This document shows, in pieces, positions 11,041-22,925 of a stretch of DNA of 64,000 nucleotides. The position numbers and the translations under genes were made by a program. Position 1 is the stretch's first letter, and every line of letters begins with the position of its first letter. Under the pieces are notes generated by a model. The model saw nothing but the letters and a program-made list of their open reading frames with translations. It was not told the origin of the DNA and did no database searches. Source of the DNA: Isoperla grammatica (Eukaryota > Arthropoda > Insecta > Plecoptera > Perlodidae); assembly GCA_945910005.1 (NCBI GenBank), contig OX246743.1:42318736-42382735 (forward strand), given 5' to 3'.

Positions 11041-12000
11041 TAGCATTTAGACAGGTACAGATTGGGGACAAAAGACAGATTGATTATTATAATGAGTTTT
11101 ACCGCATCTTTTTTTGTAATAACAATGCTCGTAGCTTCCAAATGGGTCTACCAATTATTTTTTTTTTGACAAACACCTTAACATTCTTAAAAGTAAATTA
11201 TTCTGAAAGCCAGACTGACGGATATACAGGCGCCGAAATTTGCATTATTTCTCTCAGACGAGGAGAATCGAAGACCGATGGAGAAAAATACGAATGAAGA
11301 AAGAATGGACAACCAAAAAATTCTGTATCTCAAAAGTGTAGTAGGCCTATTCTTGACCTGTGTAAACGGGCGCTACCGAAGCTCATACCATTGATTAAAC
11401 TAATCAATGCTCATACAACTGTCCACTGCTCATGCTCAAACCACGTTACGAGCTCCTTGGTACCAAAATGTTCATCCCCAATCGGTACCGAAAGTGGTAC
11501 TTGACCAGAATTTCTTTGAAATTACGGCGGTGCCTTACGTCGTTCACAATAAACATAGGGAGTAGTTTTTTTTTCAAAGTAGTCAATTGATATCATCTGG
11601 CGTGCGTAAGTGTGCTGGCCGAATATACGCTTCTTCTACAGGCCGGTAGGTAGATTGAAGAAGAAATTATGAGAAGAAAGATGGCCGTCTAGGTTCATCC
11701 ACCCTTGTAACCGGTAAGCGACTTTAAAAGTTTGTATTTGGGTATTTTTTATTGATAATTTTAACTAAAATTAATGACAGTTTTATCTTGCGTTTAGATG
11801 TATGTTAAACACATTGTTTCGCTGGGATCACCCCCTCCCCCATGGGCAGACTGGCCATCATTCTCGCTTGAGGCAATGGATTGATGCCAACAGGTGGGTT
11901 TGAGTTGTATGGTTTAAAATCTCTGCTAAAATATACTATTTAAAAGGTGTAATATTAGTATGTGTAATTTAATTTTTAATTGTGACCTAGACGTAGGGCC
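11041..12000. other. Gene-free stretch
   Basis: No coding exon or classifiable repeat recognised. Contains one TAGGCCTA palindrome (11342-11349). Confidence 0.4.
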
Positions 12001-12215
12001 TATTTGGTTTTGGGTGTACGCCCTGGGCTGGATTTTAGGCCCCAGGCCTAGCTAGGCCTAGGCTAGCCCTAGCCCTAGGCCTAGCCTTGACTTAAGTGTA
12101 AGGAGGGCCTAGGCCTGGATCTAGGCCTTCGTCAAATATGGTAAGGGTGTCTTGTCTTACTTGACTAGAGCCTAGGCCTAACTATGTCTCTAAACTAGGC
12201 CTAGGGCCTAGGTAG
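12001..12215. repeat. AGGCCTAG-dense low-complexity patch
   Basis: About 200 bp built largely from overlapping GGCCTAG, CTAGCC and TAGGCCTA strings, with TAGGCCTA at 12053, 12076, 12173 and 12196. It is not a strict tandem repeat. It looks like local amplification of a short palindromic motif common throughout the window. Confidence 0.7.
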
Positions 12216-12238
12216 TCCCAACGAAAGTATTCGCATTA

Positions 12239-12582
12239 AGGTCGGTGCACAATTGCCCGGTAACGATAACTGTAACTATAACGATAACGATAAAACGGTA
12301 ACGGGAAGGCATTCGATGCACAATTGCCCGTTAAGCAGACGCTCGGCTATTTGCTAATACTTTAAACAGGTCGTGGACGCTTAATTCTGATTGGTCCCGG
12401 TAACGTACAGACGGGAACGGTAACGTTAAGTTAAAACTTGGCGAACTTCCCGTTACCGTTACCGGGCCCGGTAACGGGAAGCTCTGATTGTGCATCGTAT
12501 CGTAGTTTAACATGGAATCGAAGTTTATTCCCGTTATCGTTATCGTTACAGTTATCGTTACCGGGCGATTGTGCACCGACCT
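12239..12582. mobile_element. PIF/Harbinger-like MITE with TTA target duplication
   Basis: Terminal inverted repeats of about 50 bp begin AGGTCGGTGCACAATTGCCC and end in its near complement. TTA flanks both ends (12236-12238, 12583-12585). Subterminal sequence is rich in GTTACCG/CGATAAC repeats. TTA duplications and GTGCACA-type termini fit PIF/Harbinger (or the related ISL2EU group). There is no transposase. Confidence 0.85.
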
Positions 12583-12886
12583 TTAGGGTTGCCAACTAGG
12601 CCTATTGAATATGAAAATACGGGAATTTTAAAATTGATGTGAAATGTAGAGGGAAAGAGGACGGCGATGTCCCAGTTGCCGAAGGCCAAATCGCCGCAGG
12701 CGCAAAAAAATGTTTTCCTATAATACTTAGACGTTCGGTCCTAGAAAATGAAATGAGTTTTATGGATTTAATATTAACTTTGCCGGTGTAATTTTCTCAT
12801 TCAATTAATGTTTAATTTGGGAGGGTAAACTGAATTAATATCTATAGGCCCTAGTTTAAGCTGAGTACCTCTACATTTTTTTAATC

Positions 12887-13290
12887 TTATGCCGAAAGTT
12901 TGATTTTTCCATCATTTTTCTTCCTAGCTATCCAGTAAATATGTGCTTCCTTCTCTGGCCCGCTCAGGTTACTTGGCAGGGCGTCAATGTCAGATTTAAG
13001 TGTGGCACAGCTGAGGAGATGTGCTCTGTCCTGAAAACCTAATGTACATAATTTGCAAGTTGCTGGTTCCTTTGTTGGAAAACGGGATTTCCCGGGAAAT
13101 ACGGGAGAGTTGGCAATCCTAATTCGCATACCAATCTCAGGCCATAGTCTACTGCCCCTTTTAACCGTGCCAATTGAAAGAAAATCAGCAGATACCTGGT
13201 GTTCTTTCACACATTCGTAAATGAATGGTTCGGCTTGGTCGAGTGCACAGGCAGTTTGGCCACCCCCACCGTTACAGGTAACCTACGGAA
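12887..13290 (-). pseudogene. LINE ORF C-terminal fragment
   Basis: The minus-strand frame running through 13210-12887 encodes CKLCTLGFQDRAHLLSC, a C-x2-C-x8-H-x3-C cluster typical of the Cys/His motif after the reverse transcriptase in several non-LTR clades. Basic and tryptophan-containing segments follow. No RT core is present, so this is a truncated relic. The clade cannot be assigned. Confidence 0.6.
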
Positions 13291-13365
13291 GGTCTTAAAT
13301 TATCCCCAATGGACCTGTTTAGAGTAGCCAAGATGGTAGGAATTAGCAAAGTAGAAAATTAAGTT
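13265..13365. repeat. Short dispersed repeat, second copy
   Basis: Partner of 6895-7010 in the same orientation; see that entry for the shared motif. Confidence 0.45.
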
Positions 13366-14056
13366 GTCATCTTGGACTCGGCTGTATCGTAAGCATCAGA
13401 ATACTTTCGTTGGGGCAACTATATTACATATTTGGTTTTTATGGCACAGACACTGCAACAACTAGGGCCTAGCCCCTAAATCGTAATTATCAGAATTGGG
13501 GAGGCTATTTTTATTTCTACAAACTTGCAATGCTGATGGTCTCGACTCTCGAATAAGAATGATTGCAGAGCAAATGAAGGAATAGGCCTAGATGGCCTGG
13601 GGCTGGGCTATACCTAGTGTTAACAGTGTATGCCTACTCCACAGACAACTAATCCCTTATCTGTGCCTACTCCACTCACTCTGGGGGGGGTAACCCCCCC
13701 AGCCTCCCCCCCCCCCCCCCCCAAATGTTCCATGACCCCAACCGATTCTAATTTGTACTGTTTTTGTTGCAGGTTCATCAATGGATGTGATGTGACCTGT
13801 GTGCAAGATTTCAAATTTATTTTAGAGATACTATAAATAATAGCTACATGAAGGAAAGGACATAGGCCTACAAAAGTAAAGATGCTTTTAGAAAAGTTAT
13901 TGTTTAAAAAGTTATTATTGTATACATTTATATATTTTGTTTCGTAAATATTCTTCTTATCTTATTGAACAATTTATTTGTTGAATAATACTGTTAATAA
14001 TTCTGGAGATATTATCTAGTTGCAGTGTAGTTTGATATGTTTGAAACTAGTAGCCT

Positions 14057-14800
14057 ATGGCTCATACAGTAAAAAGGTTTGTGCCGCAAGTGTCTAAGGG
14101 GGGTGGGACCGACCCAGTGTTTTATAATAAAATAATTAGGTGGTTGAAGAGGAGGTGCAGAGGGATATATAAGAGGTATAGAAAGACAGGTAAAGGTAAG
14201 GAGAACTTAAGGAGTGGGAGGGAGTTCTTAATAGGGCAAAGGTCGATGCAAAGGATGATTATATGCTGCACTTAATGGATGATGAGGGATTCCAAGGTAA
14301 AGGGAGAAGGTTGTATCAACATCTAAGGAACCAGAAAGAGGGTGGGAGCGTGTGGTGGGCGGTGTGGGATCCATATAGAAAAGGGGAGGTCATGGAATTA
14401 GAGAAAGTGCAGCGTAGGGGCGCAAGGAAGGTTACAGGACAAGTTAGGAGATGGAGGTATGAGGAAAATAGGTTAGGGAATGTGATAAGGGCTTATGATA
14501 GTGTTACAGCAATGGTGGGGGAACTTGGTTGGGAGTCCTTAGAGGAGAGACTGAGGAGTGATAGGATGTGTAATCTATATAGAGCAGCTAGGGGGAAAAG
14601 AGGGTGGGGGGAAATCCAGAGCAGGTTGTAAAAAGGAGTATACATATAGAGAGAGGGGGGATCAAAATTGGAAGTTTTAATGTCAAGGGGTGAGAAGTGA
14701 TCTGGGTAGGTTTTGTTTTGTTGAGAGAACCGTTAGAAAATGGAATGAGGTTGTTGAGTGTGAGTCAGTAGGGGAATTTAGAAATAGATTGAAGGATAGA
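14057..14800 (+). pseudogene. Internally deleted LINE reverse-transcriptase relic
   Basis: Two overlapping frames (14057-14275 and 14263-14631) carry LINE-like text. The first resembles the basic linker between endonuclease and RT. The second jumps from LYQHLRNQKEGG to VWDPYRKGEVMELEKVQRR, the segment normally after the RT catalytic core, then LGWESLEERL. A third frame at about 14715-14805 reads VRKWNEVVE and ends at a stop, like the usual C-terminus. The YxDD-containing core is missing between GG and VWDPY. At least two frameshifts plus the deletion make it dead. Confidence 0.8.
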
Positions 14801-15072
14801 AGGTGATGAGGGAGGGTGGGGTGGGGGAGGTTTGGATAGGTTGCCACCAGGTAGTTGTGGCCCACTTGGGTAATTGAGGGGGAGGACTGATTCGTGTTTC
14901 GTACTCACTTTTTTTGTGTATTCCTTTGCGATATTGATCATGTGCGTAATACATAATTGTTATTTCATGATTTATCTGTAACCTCCAGTGATTTTCAATA
15001 CAAATAGTATCTTTTTTCATATTAAATTATCATTTTGAAGTTGCATCGATTTGACAACACAATCACGTTAAA

Positions 15073-15149
15073 TATGGCAATATGGCGTACGTGTGAGGGC
15101 GCAGCTGTTCGGAGCACACAGGAAGTGTGATCTACCAACGTAAGTACAT
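15073..15149 (+). other. Possible non-coding first exon (weak)
   Basis: A CG-richer segment ends in a strong donor (AAC|GTAAGTACATG, GT at 15150). ATGs at 15073 and 15081 are followed within 20 codons by stops, so it would be non-coding or carry a very short frame. It pairs logically with the candidate terminal exon at 15342. Support is only the splice motif. Confidence 0.2.
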
Positions 15150-15195
15150 GAAAAAACACTAGATTTGCGCCCGAAAGTGACTTTGCCTGAGGTTA

Positions 15196-15219
15196 GGGGG
15201 GGGGGGGGGGGGGGGGGGT
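15196..15219 (+). repeat. Poly-G tract (24 G)
   Basis: Uninterrupted run of 24 G. Such runs recur in the window and may be partly assembly-sensitive. Confidence 0.9.
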
Positions 15220-15341
15220 TATTGAATCTGTTGGATCCTGGCCTAGCTGCCTGACATCCCACGAAAGTTGGGAAGGTTATTGGGTCTGGTTGATATGTGG
15301 TTCATCATTGCGCACTGTTTTCGATCTTTACCTTCTAGATT

Positions 15342-15502
15342 GGCAGCACTGCACCGGACACGAAGCGGAGAACAAGGAAGAAGGCGTAAACTTTTAATAT
15401 AAAAACTTCAACAATCATTTAATACTCTTTAAAAGTAACTAGGCCCACAATATTATAATATATGTACTTCAAAAGAAAGACAATTCAACATTGAACAATA
15501 AA
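15342..15502 (+). other. Possible terminal exon with poly(A) signal (weak)
   Basis: A pyrimidine tract plus TAG (15339-15341) precedes a short open segment reading IGSTAPDTKRRTRKKA then TAA (ends 15392). AATAAA follows at 15497-15502. The basic tail looks plausible for a last exon, but no upstream coding exon joins it convincingly. Confidence 0.2.
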
Positions 15503-15631
15503 AATTACACTTTAAACAAAAATTTGGCACTTTCTGGTCCCTTGAAGTTTGTTTTAAAGACATTTCACTACATAAAAGACACTGGTAGGCCTACATCCTA
15601 CACTTAAATAGATTATGTTGTTGCCTATTGA

Positions 15632-16302
15632 TAGAGGTGTTTGTAAATGGTGTTATGTTTTCTTAAATTTCGTTTAAAGATTTAATAATTTCGATGTTAT
15701 GGCGGTGTTATGCTTTTTGGGAGATTTTCTACAGTAAATTTCACCAGAAACACGTTTAAATTGAAAAGGAATTTTAATGTATTTGAATTGTATGTACAAA
15801 CAAGTACTACTAGTTAATACGAAGTGTATTAACATTACCATTACCTGTGTTTGTCTAGTGTGTCTTTACGGTCGAATTAAAGGCGGCAGTCACAACACAT
15901 ATCTTCTTGTCCGTCACGTAAAATCCCTCAGAATTGTACTCGTTTGCTCTGCTTGACGCCGAATTTCAGCAAAAATAAATCGTTGATCTTCTTAACGAAA
16001 TCATCATTATAATTTAAAAAATATTAGGTCCCCACGATTGTGTTGTAATGACGTTTGACTGTTATAATAAATTTTTAAAAAATTTTTATAATAAATTAAA
16101 AACAATCAAGATTTCGTGTTATTTTGCTCTTTAATACAAATTTCGATGTAATGACTGGAAATTGACAGATTTCGCGAATTTTCGCGGTGAAATTTTCATG
16201 ATTTTAAGGTGCCTATCAACAGATATGTACACTTTGTTTATCTCCCCCTTCTATATCAACACTTTTCGCGATTTCGCGGTCCGCGAAAAACAAACACCTC
16301 TA
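15632..16302. mobile_element. Non-autonomous hAT element, 8-bp target duplication
   Basis: Termini TAGAGGTGTTTGT and ACAAACACCTCTA are exact inverses over 13 bp. The 8-bp direct repeat CCTATTGA flanks both ends (15624-15631, 16303-16310), the diagnostic hAT signature. The 671-bp interior is AT-rich with CGCGAA/TTCGCG motifs and no transposase. Confidence 0.9.
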
Positions 16303-17572
16303 CCTATTGATCAATGATGACTTGTATTCATTCTTAATATGTACCTTATTTTTAATAACAATTGATATATTGATGTAAAAGTTAGATATAAAATAAATAG
16401 GCTTCTTAGATTCATAGATTAGATTCACCTAGGTACACATTTGTGAAAAGAGAACACTAAAAGTTTGCAAGTTGAAGCCAACAGTGAATATGCAAATTTA
16501 TGTTTTTTATTTTGTTAAATTGTTAATTCTATAATCTGTATTTAAATTTGTGTAGTACGTTTGTACCGAGCTACCAATTGTAGTAATCGATAAAACTTTT
16601 CCTAATGACATTTACGTAAAACGAACGCTGTATGGATTAATTTGTGATTTAAACAAGATACCGTTCCACAGAACATTTAACAATAGACCATTTCAAAAAC
16701 TATCTAGGACCCTTTGTATGAGTATCATCACGGAGGACCCTTAAGTCTTAGAGAACAACAATACACAACAATTAAAAATCAGTTTTCAAGTGTTATATCA
16801 ATGTTCATTGATGCACACAAGATCATCATCTAAAGTCCGGCCGTTCAGACGATACCCAACCCAAGATCTAAGATCACTGGCCGAGATAAGTTGATGTCAT
16901 TATGACTAAATACCAGAAGTAATGCGACACAATAATTTGGATGGAAAGAACAACTCCACGTGGAGTGTTTAACCCCATTCACCAATCGGAACACGAGTTA
17001 TAAACATTTCGCCAATCAGGAGGCTGGAGCCAATGTAAATGCCAAATATGAATGGAATTCTTGTCAGAAGAGGCAAGTGCTTGCTACAGGGTGTTGTTGT
17101 TGATGTGACACGGTTATCTGTGGTTCTACCACTATTGCAACACGTCCACTCCGTCTCAAAAGAAAAACAGCACTGAGGTAGTTTTCAGGGTGGTTGGTAG
17201 CCTTCGGAAACCCCCTGTACTGTTTTCAACTCGAGTCGATTGAAAGAGGGGAAACATGTCTGGAAATACCAACATGTTGACCAACAAAGGGGACAATTAG
17301 CCGTTTAGGAATGAATGTTATCTTTCGAGTGGGAATCGTTCCAGCGGCAAGACTTTACTAACCTTGATTTTATGTTTTTAATGGGCGTCTCAGGCGCGAC
17401 TTTTTTGCCGCTCGCAGCTCTAGCAGTACTGCAAGGTCCAACTCGATCTTTGCACGTCGTTTTCTCAATTCAAACATTCAAGTCATATTTAATACTTTTA
17501 AATATAAATCATCCATTATAGTAATGTTTTACAAAGTTTTTGACAGAGAATACCTTTGTTATAGATACTAAG

Positions 17573-18065
17573 AAAACGCGGTTGACGCGTTGATAAGCGA
17601 GCGCGTCCATATCTACGAACGTTCTGGAGAAAATATCTCAAAGCTAATAAAAACAACAATTAACAACAATTCAAGAATGTGCATTTCAAAATTTTCTCTA
17701 ATTTACATAGCTATTATACTTCCCGATATTGTTGAATGCAGTGCAATCTGCGTTGCTAAGAATTTTCGTTGTCATTCTGTCTAGTGTTTTCGCGGCGGTC
17801 CGCCACCGTTACTAACAGTTATTGAGTGTAACTTTGTAACTTTTCGAACGATTTTGCCTCAAAACTATACACCTTCAATCCACATCGAGGCTTGTGGATG
17901 GTCCAAATTTCAAGTTGATCGGACTTTCCGTTCGACCGCTATCGACAGACATAAAAACAAAACAAAAAACAAACAGAATGAAGTGCCATAAGAGTCTAGT
18001 ACAAAAAAAAACGAAAAAAAACGGAACGAAGTGCCATAAGAGTCTCGTGGAGACGCTCGCTTTGC
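17573..18065 (+). repeat. Dispersed retroelement-like repeat, second copy
   Basis: 17573-17695 matches 6060-6180. The following sequence holds a GTCCAAATTTCAAGTTGATC string and a tail with A-rich units, in which GAA(T/C)GAAGTGCCATAAGAG appears twice (about 17978 and 18027). No coding frame is intact. Confidence 0.6.
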
Positions 18066-18159
18066 TCGCTTAACAAAACAAACATATTATCGTTTGACAG
18101 TTAGACAATTGACTAACGACCATATTTAACATGGAATGAATTACAAAGTTGGATCTTTC

Positions 18160-18335
18160 AGGACAGGTGCTGCAACCTACTTCAGCTTTGACCTGAGTCG
18201 CCCATTGTTCGATGTACTTTGTATGTGCTTCGATGTACCTAGGGGCCAGAATATGATGGGATTAATTTCCTATCCCCTTCCCGACTTCATTGTTGGACAC
18301 AGGGAGCAGATATAAAAAAAAAATTGTTGTTCATT
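18160..18335 (+). repeat. LINE 3' tail ending in poly(A)
   Basis: About 90 bp including GATGTACCTAGGGGCCAGAA and TAATTTCCTATCCCC match the LINE fragment at 35724-35960 in opposite orientation. Both continue through GTTGGACACAGGGAGCAGA into an A-run, marking the 3' end of one LINE family. Confidence 0.7.
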
Positions 18336-18964
18336 GTTGCTAATAAAGATTTAGAGGACTGTGATGATAATCACACAAAGGGTCCTGGATAGTTTTTGAA
18401 ATGGTCTATTCTGGAACATGGAACATGACATAATATATTTTAATTTATTATGTGAAGACTATAATTTTGTCAGTTGTGTTATATTTGTGTATTTGTTTTG
18501 TTGTTTTAAAATAGCCTATCATAATAGCTTAAACCAACAAAGTTCCAAAGAACATTTATCATGTCTGGAACAAACAGTAAAATGTTATGACTTATTGAAT
18601 TGAAACATTATTTTGTAATACACTATGTATTTATATTTTTGTTAGTGTCTTTCAAAATGTGAATTCAAATGATGACAACAGTCCCAGAGGGCAAAAACAC
18701 TTAAATGGAACAACAAACAGTGGAACCTGAAATATATTTCTCTGTGTGTCCAATTTTCGTTATGTTTGTGTAAACTGTAAATTGTAAGTTTTCAAAGTAC
18801 TGTATTTTATCATTTTAATACAAGTGCATTTTACATAAGAGAACACAGTGCAATGAATTGAACAATTTATTTGTATCCTAGCCTATTTCAGTTATATTTT
18901 GTGTAAACTAAGTTTAAGAAGTACCGCTTTATTATTTTAATACTAGTTTATTTTATTTTATATG

Positions 18965-20018
18965 CAGGGTTGCCGTTTTTGCGGAGTTTATCCTCTTTTG
19001 CGGATTTTTAGGGTGCCTTGCGGACATGAGGATTAACGGTCAAATTGGCGGATTTTCTACTATTATTGTAAAAAACGTGAAATTTACCATAATTTGAAAA
19101 TTCCGCCATAAAGAAGTAAAGTTGGACAATCTACACTTGAACCCGCAGCATAGACACGATGTCTCAAAACACGCGTGAAATATCGAGATTTCAACTGTTT
19201 TTTTGTAAGTTGTCTTAAGGCGGGTTCACACAAAATGACTAAGACTAACGATTAGTGTTTAAGACTAACGATTTAAGGTTTAACAGGGTTGAAGTATACG
19301 ATTTATGTCTAAGCGTTAACAAACTTTTATAGTGATTAGTGTTTAAGAACGAGTGATTAAGAAAGTTGATTTTCGATTGTTGGCATTGTTGAAATACATT
19401 TGGGGATGGATGTTTCCGAGTACGTTGTTTTCCCAAGGCTTAATCACTCTATTGTTAGTCTTAGTCCATAGTCATTCTGTCTGAACGCGCCTTTACTATA
19501 CTAGCAAGCAGAGGGTGGAGCTTGTGTGGGTGACAGCCAATGCGGTACCTGAAGCGTTGTGATTGGTTTAGTAGTAAGTAGCGTCCTCTATCGTCAACTT
19601 TGCAGAACGTGTGTGTTTGTTTAGTGTACGATAGAGCGCGTTGCCTGTGCCTCGTTGGTAATAAGCAGAACCGTGAGCCCGTGACATGACGACTGACTTC
19701 CCTGAGTCTATGCTGTTATTTGCCTGGTTTCCACTACGCAGACGGCTGTTCGTTTAGATTTGTACTCGATTGCGTCGCTTGTTTCTTGTTTTTATATATA
19801 TATAAATAAATGTATTATTTATTTATATATAAATTATAATGGAAAGGTAAATTCTTAAAGATCATCTGGCATAACGCATAACCTAAAAAAAATGTATTCT
19901 TTCACACTTTATAGTAGCCCTATGCTAAGTTACGGCAGAATAAATGTGTTTTGGAGGATTTTTGAGGATTTTTTTGGTATCTTCGGAGGGTTTAAAAAAT
20001 TACTTGGTGGCAACCCTG
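18965..20018. mobile_element. hAT-like element with nested insertion
   Basis: Ends read CAGGGTTGCC and GGCAACCCTG, exact 10-bp inverses typical of many hAT elements. Flanks TTTATATG and TTATATAG are only roughly alike, so the target duplication has decayed. The interior is interrupted by the MITE at 19218-19492. No transposase frame. Confidence 0.65.
19218..19492. mobile_element. PIF/Harbinger-like MITE nested in the hAT element
   Basis: Termini AGGCGGGTTCACAC and the complement of AGGCGCGTTCAGAC pair over about 25 bp, continuing through AATGACTA and GACTAAC. TTA flanks both ends (19215-19217, 19493-19495). The termini resemble those of 12239-12582, suggesting a common superfamily. Confidence 0.85.
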
Positions 20019-20173
20019 TTATATAGGCCTAACAACAGATTACAGTGAAATGAATTGAACAATCTGAAGATATTTACAAAATTACATTTAAGAAATGTGA
20101 TTGCTTTTGCTATATTATTGTTATCACAAGGGTTGTTACTTTTATTATTATAGATTAATAAACAAATTGACAA

Positions 20174-20652
20174 CCCTATATTATATTTAGGAATACTTAG
20201 GGCCCTAGGGGCACACAGTCGGTAGTGATTAAAGCCACAGGGGGCTGTGTCCCCTCCTTTTTTATGTGTTGTAGCATTCTAGCATTCTTCTTTCATCAAA
20301 GTCCTTTGAACATGGGCTGGGCATACCTAAATATTTAACGTAGATTTGTTTAAAATAAATTACTCTCTATCGGCGATCGCGTACATCATAATGACATAAA
20401 TATATCTACCCTATATATTATATTTAGGAATACTTCGGGCCCTATAGGGGCATACAGTCGGTAGTGATTAAAGCCACAGGGAGCTGTGTTGTGTCCCCTC
20501 CTTTTTTATGTGTTGTAGCATTCTAGCATTCTTCTTTCATCAAAATTTTAAGTCCTTTGAACATGGGCTGGGCATACCTAATTATTTAACGTAGATTTGT
20601 TTAAAATGAATTTCTCTCTATCGGGTACATCATAATGACATAAATACATCTA
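20174..20652. repeat. Tandem duplication of about 240 bp
   Basis: 20174-20408 and 20410-20652 are near-identical, sharing GGTAGTGATTAAAGCCACAG, GTTGTAGCATTCTAGCATTC and ATAATGACATAAATA. They differ by small indels. No coding content. Confidence 0.9.
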
Positions 20653-20659
20653 CAAAAGC

Positions 20660-21465
20660 ACTTACAAAACTTGTAACATGCCACCATTGCAAAAACGGAC
20701 AAATCTCTGGTTGACTGGGTGGTTCTACAAATCTCGCCCAAAACGTGTGTAGTGTAGGCCTACACACTTGAAAAATGTTTTAGCTGCAGGAAACGCGCCC
20801 ATTTTCTTAAGAACCAATTTGCGGCGAAAGTAGAAATGAAAGGTAATGGGTTGTCGTCGTGATGGCCATGGGGTCTAGATATAGAATCATCCCTGGCCTT
20901 CCCCTACAGAAGCCAAATTGTACAAAATGCATTTTCCCATAGAAACAGCGTAGTATTTATTACGTTTATTATTTAGTAGTAGCGTATGCATTTATTTATT
21001 TTACACCACTGGGACTGTCTACACGCCTGTTAATGAGAAGATCAGCTAAATTGATATATTCGTAAAGCAAAGTCTTAGCTGTACATAACTGCAGCAACAT
21101 AACCGAGCCGAACGAAACGCTGAGCGGGACTGGCTGAGTGAGTCATCCCTCGCGTGTGACGTAGTCTGCCCTGTGTGAGAAGCGGGTGGTAAACTAGACG
21201 AGAGATAACCGCATCGAGCAACAATGAGATTTTTGTGTAATTATTTGAAAAAAAAAATTACTTAAACAACAAAAAAGTGTTTTTTATGTTTTCAGAAGTT
21301 TTTAACCTCACTGTTGCGGTATCACGCAAAAATGTAAGCAAGAGATCGTTGAATCGAACCCCTGATTTCCAAATGCAAAAACCATACACAATTAAGAGCT
21401 CACAATGAATAAATAAGGGTAATATTTATTTTAACGAACTGCATCCTGTCCTGTATAATCTCAAA
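20660..21465. other. Gene-free stretch
   Basis: No gene recognised. Contains TAGGCCTA at 20755 and a diverged TCGAACCCC string near 21353, probably an eroded edge of the following array. Confidence 0.4.
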
Positions 21466-21841
21466 CACTAAAACATTTTTCTTGGGCTAACCATGAATCC
21501 TAGGTAAGCCAAAACATTTTCATGTGTAGGCCTACACTGGGAATGGCCAATGAAGGAACAATACACATTATTTTCTTAGCCCTAATTATAAGAGACGCTA
21601 CGCGTTGTCAAAGACGTGCTCAAATACACTCTGTTTTTTAAGTTGCAATTTTTTACGACTATATTGTTTACTTGGGGGATCTTAAAGTTGATACCCGAGG
21701 TAAGTCTAAAAAGTTTCTATTTACAAAAATTCAACGAGTCATTTGACCGTAAAAAATTAACTGTGTCTAAACCTGCTCCATACATATTGATGTATTGATA
21801 TAAATGTGTACATATGGTGAGAAAAAAAGAGTGGGGGTGAT

Positions 21842-21910
21842 GGGTCTCGAACCCCAGACCTTAAGCACTCGAAGCGCCGACGTTCTACGTACGCCACACC
21901 ACTTGATGGA
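21842..21910 (-). repeat. tRNA-like segment, type 2 (diverged)
   Basis: The minus strand reads GGTCTGGGGTTCGAGACCC, containing a B box GGTTCGAGACC. The A-box region has diverged from the later copies. Confidence 0.5.
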
Positions 21911-22847
21911 AATCCCACTGCTTACACTTGTATATAATTCACACTGCTCTCAATGTATGGCATATATTGTTGTATTCAGATAGTTCATCTACACGCCAAC
22001 ATTAAAACATGTTTCCTCGGCTAACCATTAATGCATGGCAAACATTAACATGTTTCATGTATAGAGTAAGAATGTCCAATAGAGAAACTCTAATCATTAT
22101 TTTCTTAACCCTTTAACAAGAGACGCTACGCGTCGTCAAAGACGTGCTAAAATACAGTCTGTTTTTTAGAATTATATTCTTTACGGCTATATTGTTTATT
22201 GTTGCGATCTTAAAGTTAATTCCCAAGGTAGATCTGAAAATTGTCTACTTTGAAAAAAATCATTGCCTCGCTATGTTTGCTGTGAACGACGTCAGGCGTC
22301 GCCGAAATTTCAAAGATTTTCTTGTCAAGTTCCACTTTCGGTACCGATTGTGGATGAACGGTGGTACCTAGTTAGTCGTAGCTTCGAACTTAAGGTCAGT
22401 AAGAGTCCTTGGTGACGTAGTATGAGCGTCGGTAGCGTCGGTTTGCACAGGTCGTGGTGAGGCGACGCCAACTTCAGGTAACCAAAATAGTAGATTTTTC
22501 GAGGTTTTTATTTTTTACGGGAAAACGGTTTGAGATAGAATTTTTTGGTTGTCGAATCCTTCATATTCATACCTCTCTTGATTTTATGAGTATTTTTAAA
22601 AAATAAAAATTTCATTTTTCTCCGATCTTGCTTTTCTGTGACAAAATTTGAAATTTTGAGCGCCTGTATCTCTGTTAGTATGACCCCCAGCATATTTTCG
22701 TTTTCAGGATGTCTAGATAATTAACGCAAAAAAATAAAAAACAATTTTGGACCACCCGTTTTTTAGCTACGAGCGCTTGAAAAAAAATTTCCCCTTAGTA
22801 AACCCTTCTCAACTTTGCTGCTCTGAATATGGAAGAAAAAAAGCTGG

Positions 22848-22925
22848 CTGGTAACTGGCCTCGAACCCCGGACCTTTAAAACACGAAGCCACGACGCTAC
22901 TGCCTGCGCCGTGCCACTCGATGGA
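22848..22925 (-). repeat. tRNA-like segment, type 1, first copy
   Basis: The minus strand holds GGCGCAGGCAGTAGCG (A-box/D-arm-like) and GGGGTTCGAGGCC (B-box/T-arm-like) at tRNA spacing. Further copies lie at about 24334-24413, 25805-25882, 27292-27368 and 28779-28856. The T stem is imperfect and no good anticodon arm forms, so these are SINE-head-like rather than tRNA genes. Confidence 0.6.

Larger units (their letters stand above)
16684..18409. repeat. Long-range inverted repeat enclosing retroelement debris
   Basis: Arm 16684-16737 pairs with 18357-18409, sharing TAGACCATTTCAAAAACTAT and AGGACCCTTTGT with their complements. Weaker similarity extends outward (GTTCCA...) and inward (AACAACAAT). 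The 1.6 kb between holds the repeat at 17573 and a LINE tail. It could be the terminal inverted repeats of a large element or two inverted insertions of one family. Confidence 0.65.
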
